A stretch of 64,000 nt of DNA, taken from assembly GCA_943788055.1 (NCBI GenBank), contig CALSOU010000001.1:62001-126000 (forward strand), written 5' to 3'. The notes below the pieces were generated by a model that ran no database searches, was not told the DNA's origin, and worked only from the letters and a program-made list of their open reading frames with translations. The translations under genes were made by a program, and so were the position numbers. Positions 26,711 through 38,072 of this stretch are shown piece after piece. Position 1 is the first letter of the stretch. Every line of letters starts with the position of its first letter. Source of the DNA: an uncultured Saprospiraceae bacterium. Its GTDB lineage: Bacteria; Bacteroidota; Bacteroidia; Chitinophagales; Saprospiraceae.

Positions 26711-27790
26711 ATGCAAATCACAAATATCATGATTACGGGGACTGGTAGCTATATACCGCCCAACATCAAAACAAATCAAGATTTTTCGAACAATCAGTTT
26801 TACGACGCACAAGGCAAAGTATTTAATTCAAGCCACGAAGAAATCGCCGAGAAATTCAAATCCATTACCGGTATTGAGGAGAGAAGATATGTCGATCCAG
26901 ATTTAGTGGCTTCTGACATTGGAGCGATCGCCGGACGCCTTGCGATTGAGGATGCAGGAGCAGATATGGAAACAATAGATCAAATTATAGTTGCACACAA
27001 TTTTGGCGATGTAAAGTCGGAGACAATTCAAACTGACATACTTCCTAGTTTGGCTTCCAGAGTAAAGTATAAACTTGGAATTAAGAGTCCTGCTTGCGTG
27101 GCATATGATGTTCTATTCGGTTGTCCAGGTTGGGTTCAGGGAATTATCCAAGCACATGCATTTATTAGAGCTGGCATGGCGAAGAGATGTCTAGTAGTAG
27201 CAACAGAAACACTTTCCAGAGTATTGGATATGCACGATAGAGATTCAATGATTTTTGCTGATGGAGCAGGGGCTTGTGTTGTAGAAGCAGTCGAAGGTGA
27301 AAGGGAAGAAGGGATAATTGGAATGGAAGCAGGCACTTGGACTGAAGACGAAGCCTATTATTTGTTTATGGGAAAAAGCAATGACGTAGATGCTGATCCG
27401 AAGGTTAGATATATTAAAATGCATGGTCGCAAAATATATGAATTTGCACTGACTAAGGTTCCTCAAGCTATGAAAGACTGTTTGGACAAAGCTGGTGCTA
27501 GCATATATGATGTCAAGAAGATTCTGATACATCAAGCTAATGAAAAAATGGATCGAGAGATCATCAAAAGGTTATTTAGACTATACAAGGAGCGAGATAT
27601 TCCAGAAGGTATCATGCCAATGAGTATTCACAAATTAGGGAATAGTTCGGTCTCGACCGTTCCGACTTTGCTAGATCAAATTCGAAAAGGTACTAGTGCA
27701 GAGCAACATCAATTGAATAAAGGAGATCTTATTCTACTGGCATCCGTTGGTGCAGGAATGAATGTTAACGCAATTGCTTATAGATATTAG
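26711..27790 (+). CDS. 3-oxoacyl-ACP synthase III family protein (KAS III, FabH paralogue)
   Basis: A thiolase-fold enzyme with the KAS III triad: Cys138 in DVLFGCPGW, His274 in ILIHQANEKM and Asn311 in HKLGNSSVSTVP. KAS III enzymes condense acyl-CoA with malonyl-ACP in the cytoplasm. The length (359 residues) and the extended N-terminal region with YDAQGKVFNSSHEEI differ from standard FabH (about 320) and match a Bacteroidota side family, some members of which work in aryl-polyene or resorcinol lipid synthesis. No such pathway partner is visible here, so primary or secondary metabolism cannot be decided. The gene is intact although both flanks are decayed. Confidence 0.85.
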   Translation: MQITNIMITGTGSYIPPNIKTNQDFSNNQFYDAQGKVFNSSHEEIAEKFKSITGIEERRYVDPDLVASDIGAIAGRLAIEDAGADMETIDQIIVAHNFGDVKSETIQTDILPSLASRVKYKLGIKSPACVAYDVLFGCPGWVQGIIQAHAFIRAGMAKRCLVVATETLSRVLDMHDRDSMIFADGAGACVVEAVEGEREEGIIGMEAGTWTEDEAYYLFMGKSNDVDADPKVRYIKMHGRKIYEFALTKVPQAMKDCLDKAGASIYDVKKILIHQANEKMDREIIKRLFRLYKERDIPEGIMPMSIHKLGNSSVSTVPTLLDQIRKGTSAEQHQLNKGDLILLASVGAGMNVNAIAYRY

Positions 27791-28149
27791 CCTTCTTTCA
27801 ATACATCAAGTCAGATGGTATAAGTAGTTGAAGATCAAGAGAAAGTTGACATACTTTTGGTTTGTGATTGCGCCTTATTAATCCGTAAAAAGTTGAGTAT
27901 GTCTAGAGCAGAAATCTTGGATTGCTTATTGAGTGGTGATCTGTAAGTACAAGTAGATTTCTACGCACTATACTTTGCTTGATCGTAAGAATCTCGGCAT
28001 CGCTGGATGTTGTTTTTAAGAATAGAATATATCGTTGCGTCTATCATATTCTATCCAATGTTACTAGGTATGGCATATAGATGATAAATCGAATAATATA
28101 CCTTATCTTGCGTATTCAAAATTAAGTATGATCATTCTTCGAAATATAA
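27791..28149 (+). other. Gap with unassigned decayed coding scraps
   Basis: No intact gene. One stretch without an ATG (about 27822-27949) reads VEDQEKVDILLVCDCALLI and beyond until TAA. Another (about 28007-28083) reads as a single hydrophobic segment, YIVASIIFYPMLLGMA. Both look like remains of genes but cannot be assigned. Confidence 0.3.
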
Positions 28150-28928
28150 ATGGCGAAATTACCGAAAGAGTATCAGTTTGTTGATCTGTCAGATTATGGT
28201 AGGGGAGCTGCTAGATTCATCGCACAGTCACTTCGCGAAAGGCAGAACTACACCAATTCAAGTAACAACATGGTTTGTTATTTCTGGTTTGTTGGCTATT
28301 GTTTGTATGTTAATAGATTTCTACATTGCAGCTGGGTTCTTTCTGATTTTGAAGTCTATTCTTGATGCCGCTGATGGAGAGCTTTTCGCGCATTAAGAAA
28401 ACGCCATCGTATGTCGGTCGATATTATGATTCAATAGCCGATATTCTTTTGAACTTTCTATTTTTGATCACTATTTGTTATATAACTAATGGTTCGATTT
28501 TGCTAACAATATTGGCATTTATCGGTATTCAACTTCAAGGTACTTTATACAACTATTATTATGTTATTCTTAGAAATTTAGTCCACGGTGATACTACAAG
28601 TAGAATATTTGAAGATCATGCTCCTCAAGCAATGAAAGGAGAAACACAAGTCAAAGTAGACATTTACTACAAGATTTATGATATCCTTTATGTTGTTTTT
28701 GATAAGACGATCTATAATTTAGATCGGAATGCGATGAATAGTAATCCTTTTCCCTCTTGGTTTATGACGATGCTATCTTCATTTGGATTGGGTTTTCAGC
28801 TACTAGTGATGGCAGTTATGCTTGCTTTGAGACTAGAAGAGTATATCATACCTTTTTTTATATTTTACTCAATCTTGATCTTTGTTTTTATTGGAGTGCG
28901 AAAGGCTTTTCTAAATAAGCCAGCTTAA
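28150..28928 (+). pseudogene. CDP-alcohol phosphatidyltransferase gene with two frameshifts
   Basis: Three overlapping frames together make one protein of about 257 residues. It begins MAKLPKEYQFVDLSDYG, continues PIQVTTWFVISGLLA, reaches the CDP-alcohol motif DAADGEL-SR-...-GRYYDSIAD, and ends with several membrane helices. The first shift lies near 28240; the second is one extra T in the T4 run at 28383-28386, inside the catalytic motif. Intact members transfer a phosphoalcohol from CDP-diacylglycerol-type donors in the inner membrane. As written, no complete active site can be translated. Either a pseudogene or two sequencing errors. Confidence 0.7.
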
Positions 28929-29271
28929 AACCAAGAAGATCAAGTCATTCAACTTGGCTTTTGAACGTAAGTCTCAACAGAAATACAAGGATAAAGCTAC
29001 AGAACAAAACTTAAGCTATATATTATTTCATTTAGTTCTGTCCTCCAGTGCAATTAGCGTATTAAATCGGAATTAGTTTATCAGAAACTTTGTTAAAAAG
29101 TAGCTAAATTTCCTTGAAGAAGTTATTGGCTTTAGTATTTTACTATCTAAGGGCATATTGGCTGTTATTAGTCAATAGACGGATGAAAATTTGGGTCGTT
29201 GTGCTTTATTCTGTACTTTTAGACTGCACAAAGTTCTTGATGAGATTATGAGAGTCACTTGTCCAACGAAG

Positions 29272-32200
29272 ATGAATACCTATTTCAGAACAACAATGTT
29301 CGCATTCCTTTTAATTCACTTTCTGACTATCTCTCAAAGTCAGGGTACAATTGATTTACATCAATTTCGTAAGGATTCACATGACGATAGAGTAAAAAGG
29401 GAAGCAAGTCATGAACCATTTGTTTTTCCAGGATTGTTACCTCAACAAACACCATTACAGATTACACCTGGCGGTTCAGAGACTTTCCTTATTCAAGACG
29501 TACTTTTGGGTGATTTGTGTCTAGTACCCACTAATATGGAAACGAGACCAGCTGGTTCTCCCTCATTTGGAACATTTGCAAATGGCTTAGCAAGTATCGG
29601 AATTGAAGAAGGAGTAATTCTCGCTACTGGAGATTCAGAAATAGCATTGGGTCCAAATACTTCATCAAACGACGGAACTACAGGAGGAGGTACAGCTGGG
29701 TTTGATGCGGATCTAGCAGCGATATCTGGGAGTTCTGCTTTGTTCAATGTACACTATCTAGAATTTGATTTTATCCCTGATGAAGATAAGATTGCATTTG
29801 ATTATGTTTTTGCTTCAGAAGAATATTGTGAGTATGTTTCCACTGTTTTTAATGATGCATTTGGATTCTTTCTGAGCGGCCCTGGAATTAACGGTCCATA
29901 TACAGACAATGCGATTAACATAGCTACAATTCCCGGAACCAATACGCCTGTTGCAATTAATAATGTGAATTGGACTTTAAATAGCTCTTACTATGTAACT
30001 AACGCCGTTAATGAGTTTCCGGGAACTCCACCAGGTAATTGTACAGCAGCAGAAACTAGTCAACCTACACCACTTAGCACATTTATTGAATATGATGGTT
30101 TTACTACCAACCTAACCGCTGAGGCAGATGTAATACCCTGCGAGGTTTACCATATCAAGATTGCAATCGCTGATATCGGTGACGGGATATTTGATTCAGC
30201 AGTGTTTTTAGGGAAGAACTCCTTTGTTTCTGGAGATGATAACACTCGAATAAATGTGGTCTCGGGCTATACAGATCCAAATGATGAGACTGCGGAAGAA
30301 GGGTGTGAAAATGCCTACATAGCTTTCGAAAAAGTACCTCCCAATTCCAGTGTAGATATCAGTTTCGTTGTCGAGTCCGACTAGTACCGCTACAGAAGGT
30401 GTTGATTTTGCCAATTTTCCTGCTATTTATACCATTCCTGCTGGTGTTCAGTTCGACACGCTTTGGATTGATATTTTTGGTGATTTGCTTGCCGAAGGAG
30501 TTGAGAGTATTGACATCTCTATAGAAGGACTTTGTCGAGTGCATCAATCCTACTGGTGCAAATACTCATTGAGGATCCTGAGCCCTATGAGAGAGCTCGT
30601 GACCTTGTGCGAGGGAGAGGCCTATGACGGCCCAAGTGGCCCTATTTTTGAACCTGCGGAAGTACTAGAGGTTGTTACGGACCCTGATGGCTGTGATAGC
30701 CTTTTTCATTACTCAACTATTCAATTTGATCCGCTAGCATATTATGATACACTTGCTCTACGCTTGCTTCAACGAGGTAATTGAGTTCGAAGGTGTCGAG
30801 TTTACCTTGCCTGGGGATGGATGTAGTGCTGCTTGACAATCAGAAGTTTTCTTGGCTGCGATAGTATAATATACGTGACTGTCGAATGGATCAATCCGAT
30901 TTACCCCATAGTGGAACCTGATGTGCTTACTTGCGAAGTAGATTCCATACAACTACAATCCTCAAATACGGACTACAGCTCAGTAACATTTTTTTGGGTA
31001 GGACCAAATGAGTTTATATCCTTGGATTATGAGCCATGGGTCACTGAACCTGGAGAGTACTCTTTGCAAGTTAGCCAAACAATCGGAGATAAAACATGTC
31101 AATCTACCGCTGTGCAAACCATTATTGTGCAGCAAGATACCTTACACCCAATATTAGTAGATATTCCCGATCAAGAGTTATATTGCGGTGCGTCTTCAGA
31201 TACAATTTACGCTGAAATCGAGAATGCTCCCTTGATTCAATCAGCTCAATACCAATGGACTGGTCCAAATGGCTTTAGCAGCACAAGTAGCTCCATCGTT
31301 GTATCTGACAGCGGTAGCTACAACCTCATAGTAATCAATCTTTCAAATGGCTGTGAAAGTCGTTGTTGATTTCCAAGTTGAAAGTATTACAGATCAGCCT
31401 GATGTTACAATACTAAATAGTGCTATCGGTTGCAATGCTTCTGAAGCAGTATTATCTACTACCGTTAGCATAGATGGAGGTGTGTATAATTGGGTGGGCC
31501 CAAATGGCTTTACTTCATCTGAAGAATCGCCTGTTGTCGTCGATACCGGCACATATCAATTAACGTACTTTATTTCACCTACTTGTCAAACAGCTCTGTC
31601 AACCTATGTAGGTATTGATAATACACTTCCTCCAGTATCACTTTCTGGGGATACTCTTACTTGTCTACAAGATTCAGTACACTTATCGCCACAGTTGATA
31701 GTTCCGCTGCTAGTCAATGGATAACGCCATCAAATGAGTCAATTGTCGGAACTGAAATAGTAGGCGATCGATCCTGGAATCTACTACTTTTTCAATACTG
31801 GAAATAATGGTTGTATTGCGGAGGATTCCATCGAGGTGCTTCTCTTTGATACATGGATCCGACTTCTCTCTGCAGGCGCCGGTTCTTAACTGTGATGTCA
31901 ATGAAGTTGCGATTTCTATGTCTTCCGATGATGATCTACATATATCAGACCGATTACACCAAGCAATGATACTTTATACGGGCTTGATCCAATAATTCAG
32001 GCTCCTGGGTTATATGAAGTTACCGCATGTCAATGAGTTTGGTTGCGAATCCTCGAATGACTATAATGCGTCGAAATTGATACGCTCAGTCCAGATGCAA
32101 CACTGGATATCCCGGCGATTTCATGTTTTGACTCAAGTCGTAGTCGTTAGTTTGACGAATCTAAATCAAGAGATGTCTGGATTGTGGGAAGGTCCTGTAG

Positions 32201-34506
32201 GATTTGTATCGGATTTAGATTCAATAGAAATAGATGTTGCTGGGTCAATACCAAGTCACATTAACTGCAGAAAACGGTTGTCAGCAGGTTTATGATTTTA
32301 TCGTAGCGATCGATACATTATCTCCGACTTTCACCGTTGTGCAAAATGATACGATTGAATGTACCACCAATATGGCGACTCTCAGTGCTGAAGGTCTACT
32401 TCCAACTTATGAGATCAAGTGGTATAGTTCCTTTGATAATTCACTTTTGGGCGAAAGCCCGGAGCTCGATGTTGATAATAGCGGTGATTACTATGCCGTC
32501 GTAACAGATACTACAAATGGATGTCAGTTAGTTCAAAATGTAAATGTTTCAAATGATATTAATTATCCTGACGTATCGCTGTCAACAGATACCTTGACAT
32601 GTTTAGAGACATCAGTAGATGTGCAAGTGGAAACAACTGATTCTGATTTAGTTTTCGATTGGACTGGACCTGGAGGGTTCACTTCAGATATGTCAAATCC
32701 GACAGTTTCTGAGGCTGGGGTTTATCAAGTAGAAGTGACAAACGATGCAGGCTGCGCAACTAATTTACAGCTTGCTGTTTACGAAGATACAGAGAGTCCT
32801 ACGATAGCACTTTCTGGCGGAGAGTTAACGTGTGACCAGCAGTCAATTGTAATTTTAGCAACTTTAGAGGGTGAGATTAGCGATATTGATTGGACAGGTC
32901 CAAACAATTTTGTTTCGAATTTAGAACAACCGGAAATTACTGACGCTGGCACATACTCATTGTTAGTGACAGGTACCAACGGATGTACGTCCAGTCAAGA
33001 TCTTCTCATTACAGAGGATAAAGTTTACCCTCAGATTGATAGTGAAGTTTCAGATACAATAACTTGCGAAGTTACTGAAGTCCAAATAGTTGGTAATCAC
33101 GACGGCCCAATTACTAGTATTGTAAGTTGGCTTGGTCCAAATGGCTTTAGTAGCGAAGAATCTAGCTTCACTACTAACCAAATTGGGATCTATTATTTAG
33201 AAGTAGTTCCTCCAAATGGCTGCACTGTTTATGACACAGTCGAAGTCTACGAGGACTTGGAAACAATTGCAATTCAAGTTGCAAATGGACATATCGATTG
33301 TAATGCGCCAGTCTTTTCTGCTGGTAATAGCTATATGGGAGGTGTAATACAAAGTATCATTTGGACAGGGCCAAACAGTTTCGAATCAAATGAAGAAAAT
33401 CCGCAGTTAAGTGAAGCTGGCACATATGATTTAATTGTTACTGGTGAAAATGGCTGTTCATCCGCAGCTAGTCTCATTGTAACTAGTGATTTTGAAACTC
33501 CAAATATTGAGTTGTCGGGAGATAGCCTTAGCTGTGAAAACACTGAGGTTGAAATAACAGTAAATTCTGATAACTCAGAGCTCAGCTTACCTGTGGGTAG
33601 ACGAAGAAGATAATACCTATGATACTAAAACTATCCTAACAAATAGTCCTGGCAATTACGATGTAACCGTAACAGACTTAAACAACGGCTGTACTTCGGT
33701 CGAAAATATTGAAATTATAGAATTGCCAGATTTACTTGCTTTTGATTGGTTGACTGAAGATCCCAATTGCCTGATTACAAGTGGAACTATCGAGTTTATG
33801 AATGTAGAGGGAGGTACACCACCGTTCTTGTTTTCTATTGATGGGGGAGTGTCATATTCTGCGAATCCTATCTTCACCAATGTTTCGGACGGTGTCCACA
33901 ATCTACAAGTCATCGATTCAAAATCCTGTAATCTAGAAGGAGAAGCCTATTATAGTGGCATTCACTGAGGAAATTGTAGACGATGAAATCTATATTAAGT
34001 TTTTGGGAGAGGCAACAAGTTTTGAGGTTGAAACGAGTATTCCACAAGATCAAATTGCCAGTATTAGCTGGTCTCCGTCTTCAAATCTTAGTTGCACTGA
34101 TTGCTTAAATCCTAATCTAATTGCTCTTCAAAATGAGACCTTCATTGTGACCATAACGGATTTAGATGGTTGCGTCTACGAGGCTAAGATTGAACTTCGT
34201 GTCCTAGAAAGGCCAATCTACGTCCCAAATGTTTTCACTCCAAACAATAACGGGGTTAATGAGTATTTTACCATTTTCGGAGATTTTGAACCGATAGAAA
34301 TTGTATCAAAGTTTGCAATCTATGATCGTTGGGGAAATCTTGTCTACAAAGTAGAGGATAAAGCTCCAGATGATATGGAAGTTAGATGGTATGGAGACTT
34401 CAATGGACAGCCTGCTAAGCAAGGGGTATACGCATATATTATCAACTATGTGACGGTGAATGGAGAAACTAAAACTCTAGTTGGAGATGTAACTTTGATG
34501 AGATAG
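29272..34506 (+). pseudogene. Giant choice-of-anchor L / Ig-repeat / CHU_C adhesin broken by many frameshifts
   Basis: The first piece (29272-30384) is clean. It has a signal peptide (LLIHFLTISQSQG) and a choice-of-anchor L domain, with FDYVFASEEYCEYV as its core. The following 4 kb encode many ~90-residue Ig-like repeats with the pattern W-x-GPNGF-x-S and SGDTLTC, and GCDSIIYVTV in another repeat type. The frame changes near 30380, 30790, 31360, 31715, 31990, 32260, 33605 and 33955. The final piece (33955-34506) carries a complete CHU_C sorting domain (VPNVFTPNNNGVNEYF, IYDRWGNLVY). An intact protein of about 1740 residues would be a T9SS surface adhesin. Translation now stops after about 370 residues and the product lacks its sorting domain. 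Confidence 0.8.
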
Positions 34507-34618
34507 AAAGTATGTCAACTATTTACTAAGTCCAGAGTCTTCTAGATGAAATAAAGATGAATTTTATTGTACATCTTTAAGCACTCAGTATTTATTGTAA
34601 CCAAACAAAAATGGCAGT

Positions 34619-34829
34619 ATGAAAAAGGACATGGGTCGAATAGATAAGTATATTAGAATCTCGATAGCAGTAATTGTCGCTATATTGTATTTCACTGGGT
34701 AAATAAACGGTATGATGGCTATTGGGGCTGGTATTATTGCAATAATATTCTTAGCAGCAAGCTTCATTGGCGCATATCCCCCTGTATTTGCCTTTTGGTT
34801 TGTGCACTAAACAGAAAGAGGTAAAGTAG
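34619..34829 (+). pseudogene. DUF2892 inner-membrane protein gene with stop and frameshift
   Basis: MKKDMGRIDKYIRISIAVIV is the standard DUF2892 start, but codon 28 is TAA (34700-34702) where relatives read Gln or Gly. The frame then continues with a second membrane helix to GAYP, where an extra C in the run at 34778-34782 shifts it. Correcting that restores YPLYLPFGLCTK up to TAG. The family is small, two-helix and of unknown role. Two independent lesions in 210 bases point to a true pseudogene. Confidence 0.7.
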
Positions 34830-34863
34830 CTAATAAGATAGCTTTTGATACTGACTTAGTTTT

Positions 34864-35475
34864 TTAATCTGAATCTAGGGAAAAAACTCCGCCTTCTAGT
34901 TCTACAAGGATTTCATTCTTGCGATTTACTACTTCATAAGGTGCATTGTATCCATGGAAGTAAAATTTTGCTGAATGCTGGATCTCCTTTTCTTCGAGTA
35001 GCTTTATCAATTTCTGTTTGTATTTTTCTATTTTTTCAGAATCTGCCCAACCACCGAAAGTAATCGAAGCCATTGTTTTTTCTGGGACTTCTTTGAATTG
35101 TATTTCTGATTGATTCGGAGTCGGTAAATCTTCTTTTTGTACTCCTTAGGGACTAAGAACATGACTTCCATCGAGTCTTCCATAGACATAGCAACCGGTG
35201 AGGTCATAGCTATTTTTTGATTTTTGTCATTGCCTCCAAAAATATAGCCCGCCAAGATTGAAAAGCCATTGCTTGAGCCACTTTCATATTTACCCGTTGA
35301 CAGTTTGACTGAAGTAAATAAACTTGCTTCGTATTTCCTAATTTCAAATTTGTTGTACTCCTTGATTACTTTGTATGGATATTTTTCAATTCCCCTTTGT
35401 GAGTTCATTCCGATTAGTTGAATAATGACGAATACTGCTAATAGTACTCCTAGAGATTATATATAATGTTTTCAT
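34864..35475 (-). pseudogene. SOUL-family haem-binding protein gene with two frameshifts
   Basis: The middle piece reads EKYPYKVIKEYNKFEIRKYE and QKIAMTSPVAMSM, both diagnostic of SOUL haem-binding proteins. It then loses frame in an A5 run (plus positions 35134-35138) where six A would continue into DLPTPNQSEIQFKEVPEK. The distal piece ends with YFHGYNAPYEVVNRKNEI, the usual C terminus. At the 5' end MKTLYII and LGVLLAVFVIIQLIG lie in different frames near 35448, splitting the signal anchor. The restored product would be about 200 residues. Function of bacterial SOUL proteins is poorly known. Confidence 0.7.
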
Positions 35476-35703
35476 TGTGAATCTTTTGTTATTACTATTA
35501 AAAACAAATAACTAGTTCTTTAAGTTCAAAGCCGCTTTCCACACGAGTAAGTAACCGTCTGACATAGCATGCAATTGACATCTACAAAAAAGTTTGGCTA
35601 GTTGTTAAACAGGGTCGCTGTCTCTATATATGCTTTGCTCAATTTGTTGACATGGAGAGATTCATTGAAAGCGAATTTACACTATGGAAGGACACGCATA
35701 CGA

Positions 35704-36021
35704 TCATTTTTTTGGAAGACTCATAACGTAGTCGTAGCTCTCATTCAACAGTAGAGCAAGGTCATCTTCGTTCATCAGCATTTTATCAGTGATCTGTATG
35801 TAGCCGCGCATGACTGCATTATGTGATTTAAAGCAGGAAGTTTGATCTTTTTCAAAATATTTCTACTGCTTACTTTTAGAATAGCGAATTCCAAGATCAC
35901 CTCCTTTGTTTATAAATGAAAACATAAGTCCATTGGCTGAAGTGTAAGGAACAGTTTTTCCTTTTCTTTCAAATCGATGGCATTTTTGCAACAAGTTTTC
36001 GTAAATGGTAAGAGTATTCAT
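35704..36021 (-). pseudogene. TfoX N-terminal domain-like gene with internal amber codon
   Basis: A full-length 105-codon frame runs from ATG (MNTLTIYENLLQKCHRFE) through YTSANGLMFSFINKGGDLG and HNAVMRGYIQITDKML to SYDYVMSLPKK. Codon 53 is TAG (35863-35865), between GIRYSKSKQ and KYFEKD. The text on both sides is well preserved and in one frame, so the nonsense change is probably recent. The gene follows acr3 by seven bases on the same strand and looks like the fourth gene of the arsenic operon. Role of such TfoX-like proteins there is unknown. Confidence 0.65.
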
Positions 36022-36028
36022 AGTCAAT

Positions 36029-37075
36029 TTAGTTTGGAGCAGGAGAGAACAATCGGTTTCTCAACCAGAAGGAAAGCCTTACAAGTAGAATCAAAGCGGG
36101 AACTTCAACTAGGGGCCCAATTACACCAGCAAAGGCTTCACCTGAGTGAATTCCAAATATGCCTATTGCTACTGCAATCGCAAGCTCAAAATTGTTGCCA
36201 GCAGCCGTAAATGCAACTGCAGCCGTTTCGTCATATTTGGCACCAACCCATTTTGTAACTAAGAATCCAATAATAAACATGATTGCAAAATAGATAAGTA
36301 ATGGCACGGAAATGATTGCCACGTCATAAGGAATCTCCAAAATTAGAGCGCCTTTTAGTGAAAACATTAGGACAATCGTTGATAAAAGTGCAATTAGTGT
36401 AATGGGTGATATTGCAGGTAGAAAGGTATCTTCGTACCATGACTCCCCTTTGTAACGAGACAAGCACCATCGACCAACTATTGCCAACGCAAATGGAATG
36501 CCTAGATATATGGCAACACTTTCAGCTACCATTGCAATCGAAATATCAACTATTGCTCCTTCAAAACCAAAATAGGGTGGTAATACCGTGATGAAAATCC
36601 AGGCGTAGAAACTGTAAGCGAAAACCTGGAAAATACTATTTAGAGCTACAAGTCCGGCACCATACTCCTTGTTTCCTTCTGCTAAATCGTTCCACACTAA
36701 GACCATGGCAATGCATCTTGCCAGTCCGATCAAAATAACGCCAACCATGTATTCAGGATAGTCTCGCAAGAAATATATTGCCAGAAAGAACATCAATAAC
36801 GGACCAATGACCCAATTTAGTAATAATGAAATTGCAAGTATTTTGGTATTCTGTAGAACTTTAGGTAATAACGAAAAACGCACCTTTGCTAGTGGTGGGT
36901 ACATCATCAGAATGAGACCAATAGCTAGAGGAATAATTGTTGTGCCATGGCTCATTTGCTCGATAGAATCGGGAACACTAGGGAATAGATGTCCAATAGC
37001 AATTCCAACTGCCATGGCAACAAAAATCCACAATGTTAAATAGCGATCCAAGAAACTTAATTTTTTTACAGTCAT
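36029..37075 (-). CDS. acr3: Arsenite efflux permease ACR3
   Basis: The 348-residue protein has about ten membrane helices and the ACR3 hallmarks: [20 protein letters not shown] at the start, the Cys of [13 protein letters not shown] in helix 4, and [20 protein letters not shown] near the end, with the conserved Asn and Glu. It exports arsenite across the inner membrane, driven by the proton gradient. Its ATG overlaps the stop of the arsenate reductase frame by four bases, in an operon led by arsR. The gene is intact while both neighbours in the operon carry lesions. Confidence 0.92.
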   Translation of the reverse strand: MTVKKLSFLDRYLTLWIFVAMAVGIAIGHLFPSVPDSIEQMSHGTTIIPLAIGLILMMYPPLAKVRFSLLPKVLQNTKILAISLLLNWVIGPLLMFFLAIYFLRDYPEYMVGVILIGLARCIAMVLVWNDLAEGNKEYGAGLVALNSIFQVFAYSFYAWIFITVLPPYFGFEGAIVDISIAMVAESVAIYLGIPFALAIVGRWCLSRYKGESWYEDTFLPAISPITLIALLSTIVLMFSLKGALILEIPYDVAIISVPLLIYFAIMFIIGFLVTKWVGAKYDETAAVAFTAAGNNFELAIAVAIGIFGIHSGEAFAGVIGPLVEVPALILLVRLSFWLRNRLFSPAPN

Positions 37076-37705
37076 TTTTTTCTTGTTTTGGAACTGACTT
37101 GCTCAAAAATATGGAATAGAGTTATTGCTATTTCAATTGATTTTGAATCATAGGTATTTCCTTCATGTATGCTACCGTCAGAATGTTTAGGATCTTCAAA
37201 CGTCATTTTGAATCGATTGCTAGCTCCCAGTACTATTGGACAAGACTCGTCCGCAGCGGAACATGTCATGATGGCAATGAACTGTTTTGCTGACTGCCGC
37301 ACTTCTGATATTGTCTTCGAAAAAAGTATAAGAGGCTCAAGTTCATCTGAAATTCTAATTGAATACTTAGGGTTTTCGCTACTGACTAGTTTTTTTCGTC
37401 TTGAAGCCGTGATTTGATAGTGAGTCAATAACGCTGCGGTATACACTTGTGCTTTCTGTTCCTGATGAGAACGTCAACAATTCTGTCATGCCGAAGTAGT
37501 GTGATAACGTGTAAGCCCAAACTTGCGAGAATTGACTTCTTCGAGAGTTGTGCGTACATACAAAGTTGAGATTAAGTGGTTTGTTGGCTTGTTGAGCCGC
37601 GAGAATACAATTAGAAATTTCAATGCTTGAGTTCGGATGTGTAACAGATTTCGATAGATTTTCTACTTGTTTGATTATATCTACTATTTTTGGATAGATG
37701 CTCAT
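37072..37705 (-). pseudogene. arsC: Arsenate reductase (LMW-phosphatase type) gene with a frameshift
   Basis: The first frame gives the catalytic loop FVCTHNSRRSQ (Cys50) and runs to SLSNHGFKTKKTS. The second frame continues SSENPKYSIRI, the conserved FIAIMTCSAADESCPI and FEDPKHSDGS to the end. A net one-base shift lies at about 37380-37390, where AGT is repeated, as if four bases had been duplicated. Relatives reduce arsenate to arsenite using these Cys residues; the truncated product would lack the second Cys pair. Restored length about 210. It sits between arsR and acr3. A sequencing error cannot be excluded. Confidence 0.75.
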
Positions 37706-37739
37706 TATTTGAAATTAATAGCTTTAGGGATTTATCACA

Positions 37740-38072
37740 CTAGCAACATGAAGTTTGATCTCCTTTAGCTAAATTAAAGAATGTCGATATCTCACCGGAG
37801 ATTTGATTCCAAGTATTTTGATTTATACAGTAGCAGACACTTGTTCCCTCAATTTCACCTTGAATAATACCTACTTGTTTCAACTCCTTCAAATGCTGTG
37901 AAATTGTAGGCTGTGCAAGACCTATTTCTTGGACTAAATCACCACAAATGCAGGTGTTTTGCTGAATTAGATATTGCAAGATCGCAATTCGAGCTGGGTG
38001 CCCTAGTACCTTTGCGATAGATGATAAGCGGTTTTGCTGCTCCGTGTAAAATTCTGTTTTTGTCAGTCCCAT
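37740..38072 (-). CDS. arsR: ArsR-family metalloregulatory repressor
   Basis: A winged-helix protein of 110 residues with NRLSSIAKVLGHPARIAILQ, the metal-site helix containing TCICGDLV (Cys pair), the recognition helix LAQPTISQHLKELK, and a C-terminal CC. Such repressors leave DNA when arsenite binds the Cys residues. The start at MGLTKTEF fits relatives better than the ATG five codons upstream. A long palindrome sits immediately before this start, which fits autoregulation. It heads the arsC-acr3 operon. Confidence 0.88.
   Translation of the reverse strand: MGLTKTEFYTEQQNRLSSIAKVLGHPARIAILQYLIQQNTCICGDLVQEIGLAQPTISQHLKELKQVGIIQGEIEGTSVCYCINQNTWNQISGEISTFFNLAKGDQTSCC

Noticed and set aside
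31200-33600. Recurring short similar stretches in the adhesin region as a CRISPR-like or tandem DNA repeat array
   Set aside because: The similarity is at protein level (W-x-GPNGF units about 90 residues apart) with variable bases and spacing; there are no conserved short repeats with unique spacers.
35863-35865. Amber codons in otherwise open genes (TfoX-like, DUF805) as a sign of TAG recoding
   Set aside because: The positions correspond to different amino acids in relatives (probably Glu and Trp), and intact genes in the window use TAG as a normal stop (for example the GH16, GH17 and CBM-lipoprotein genes). Plain nonsense mutations fit better.
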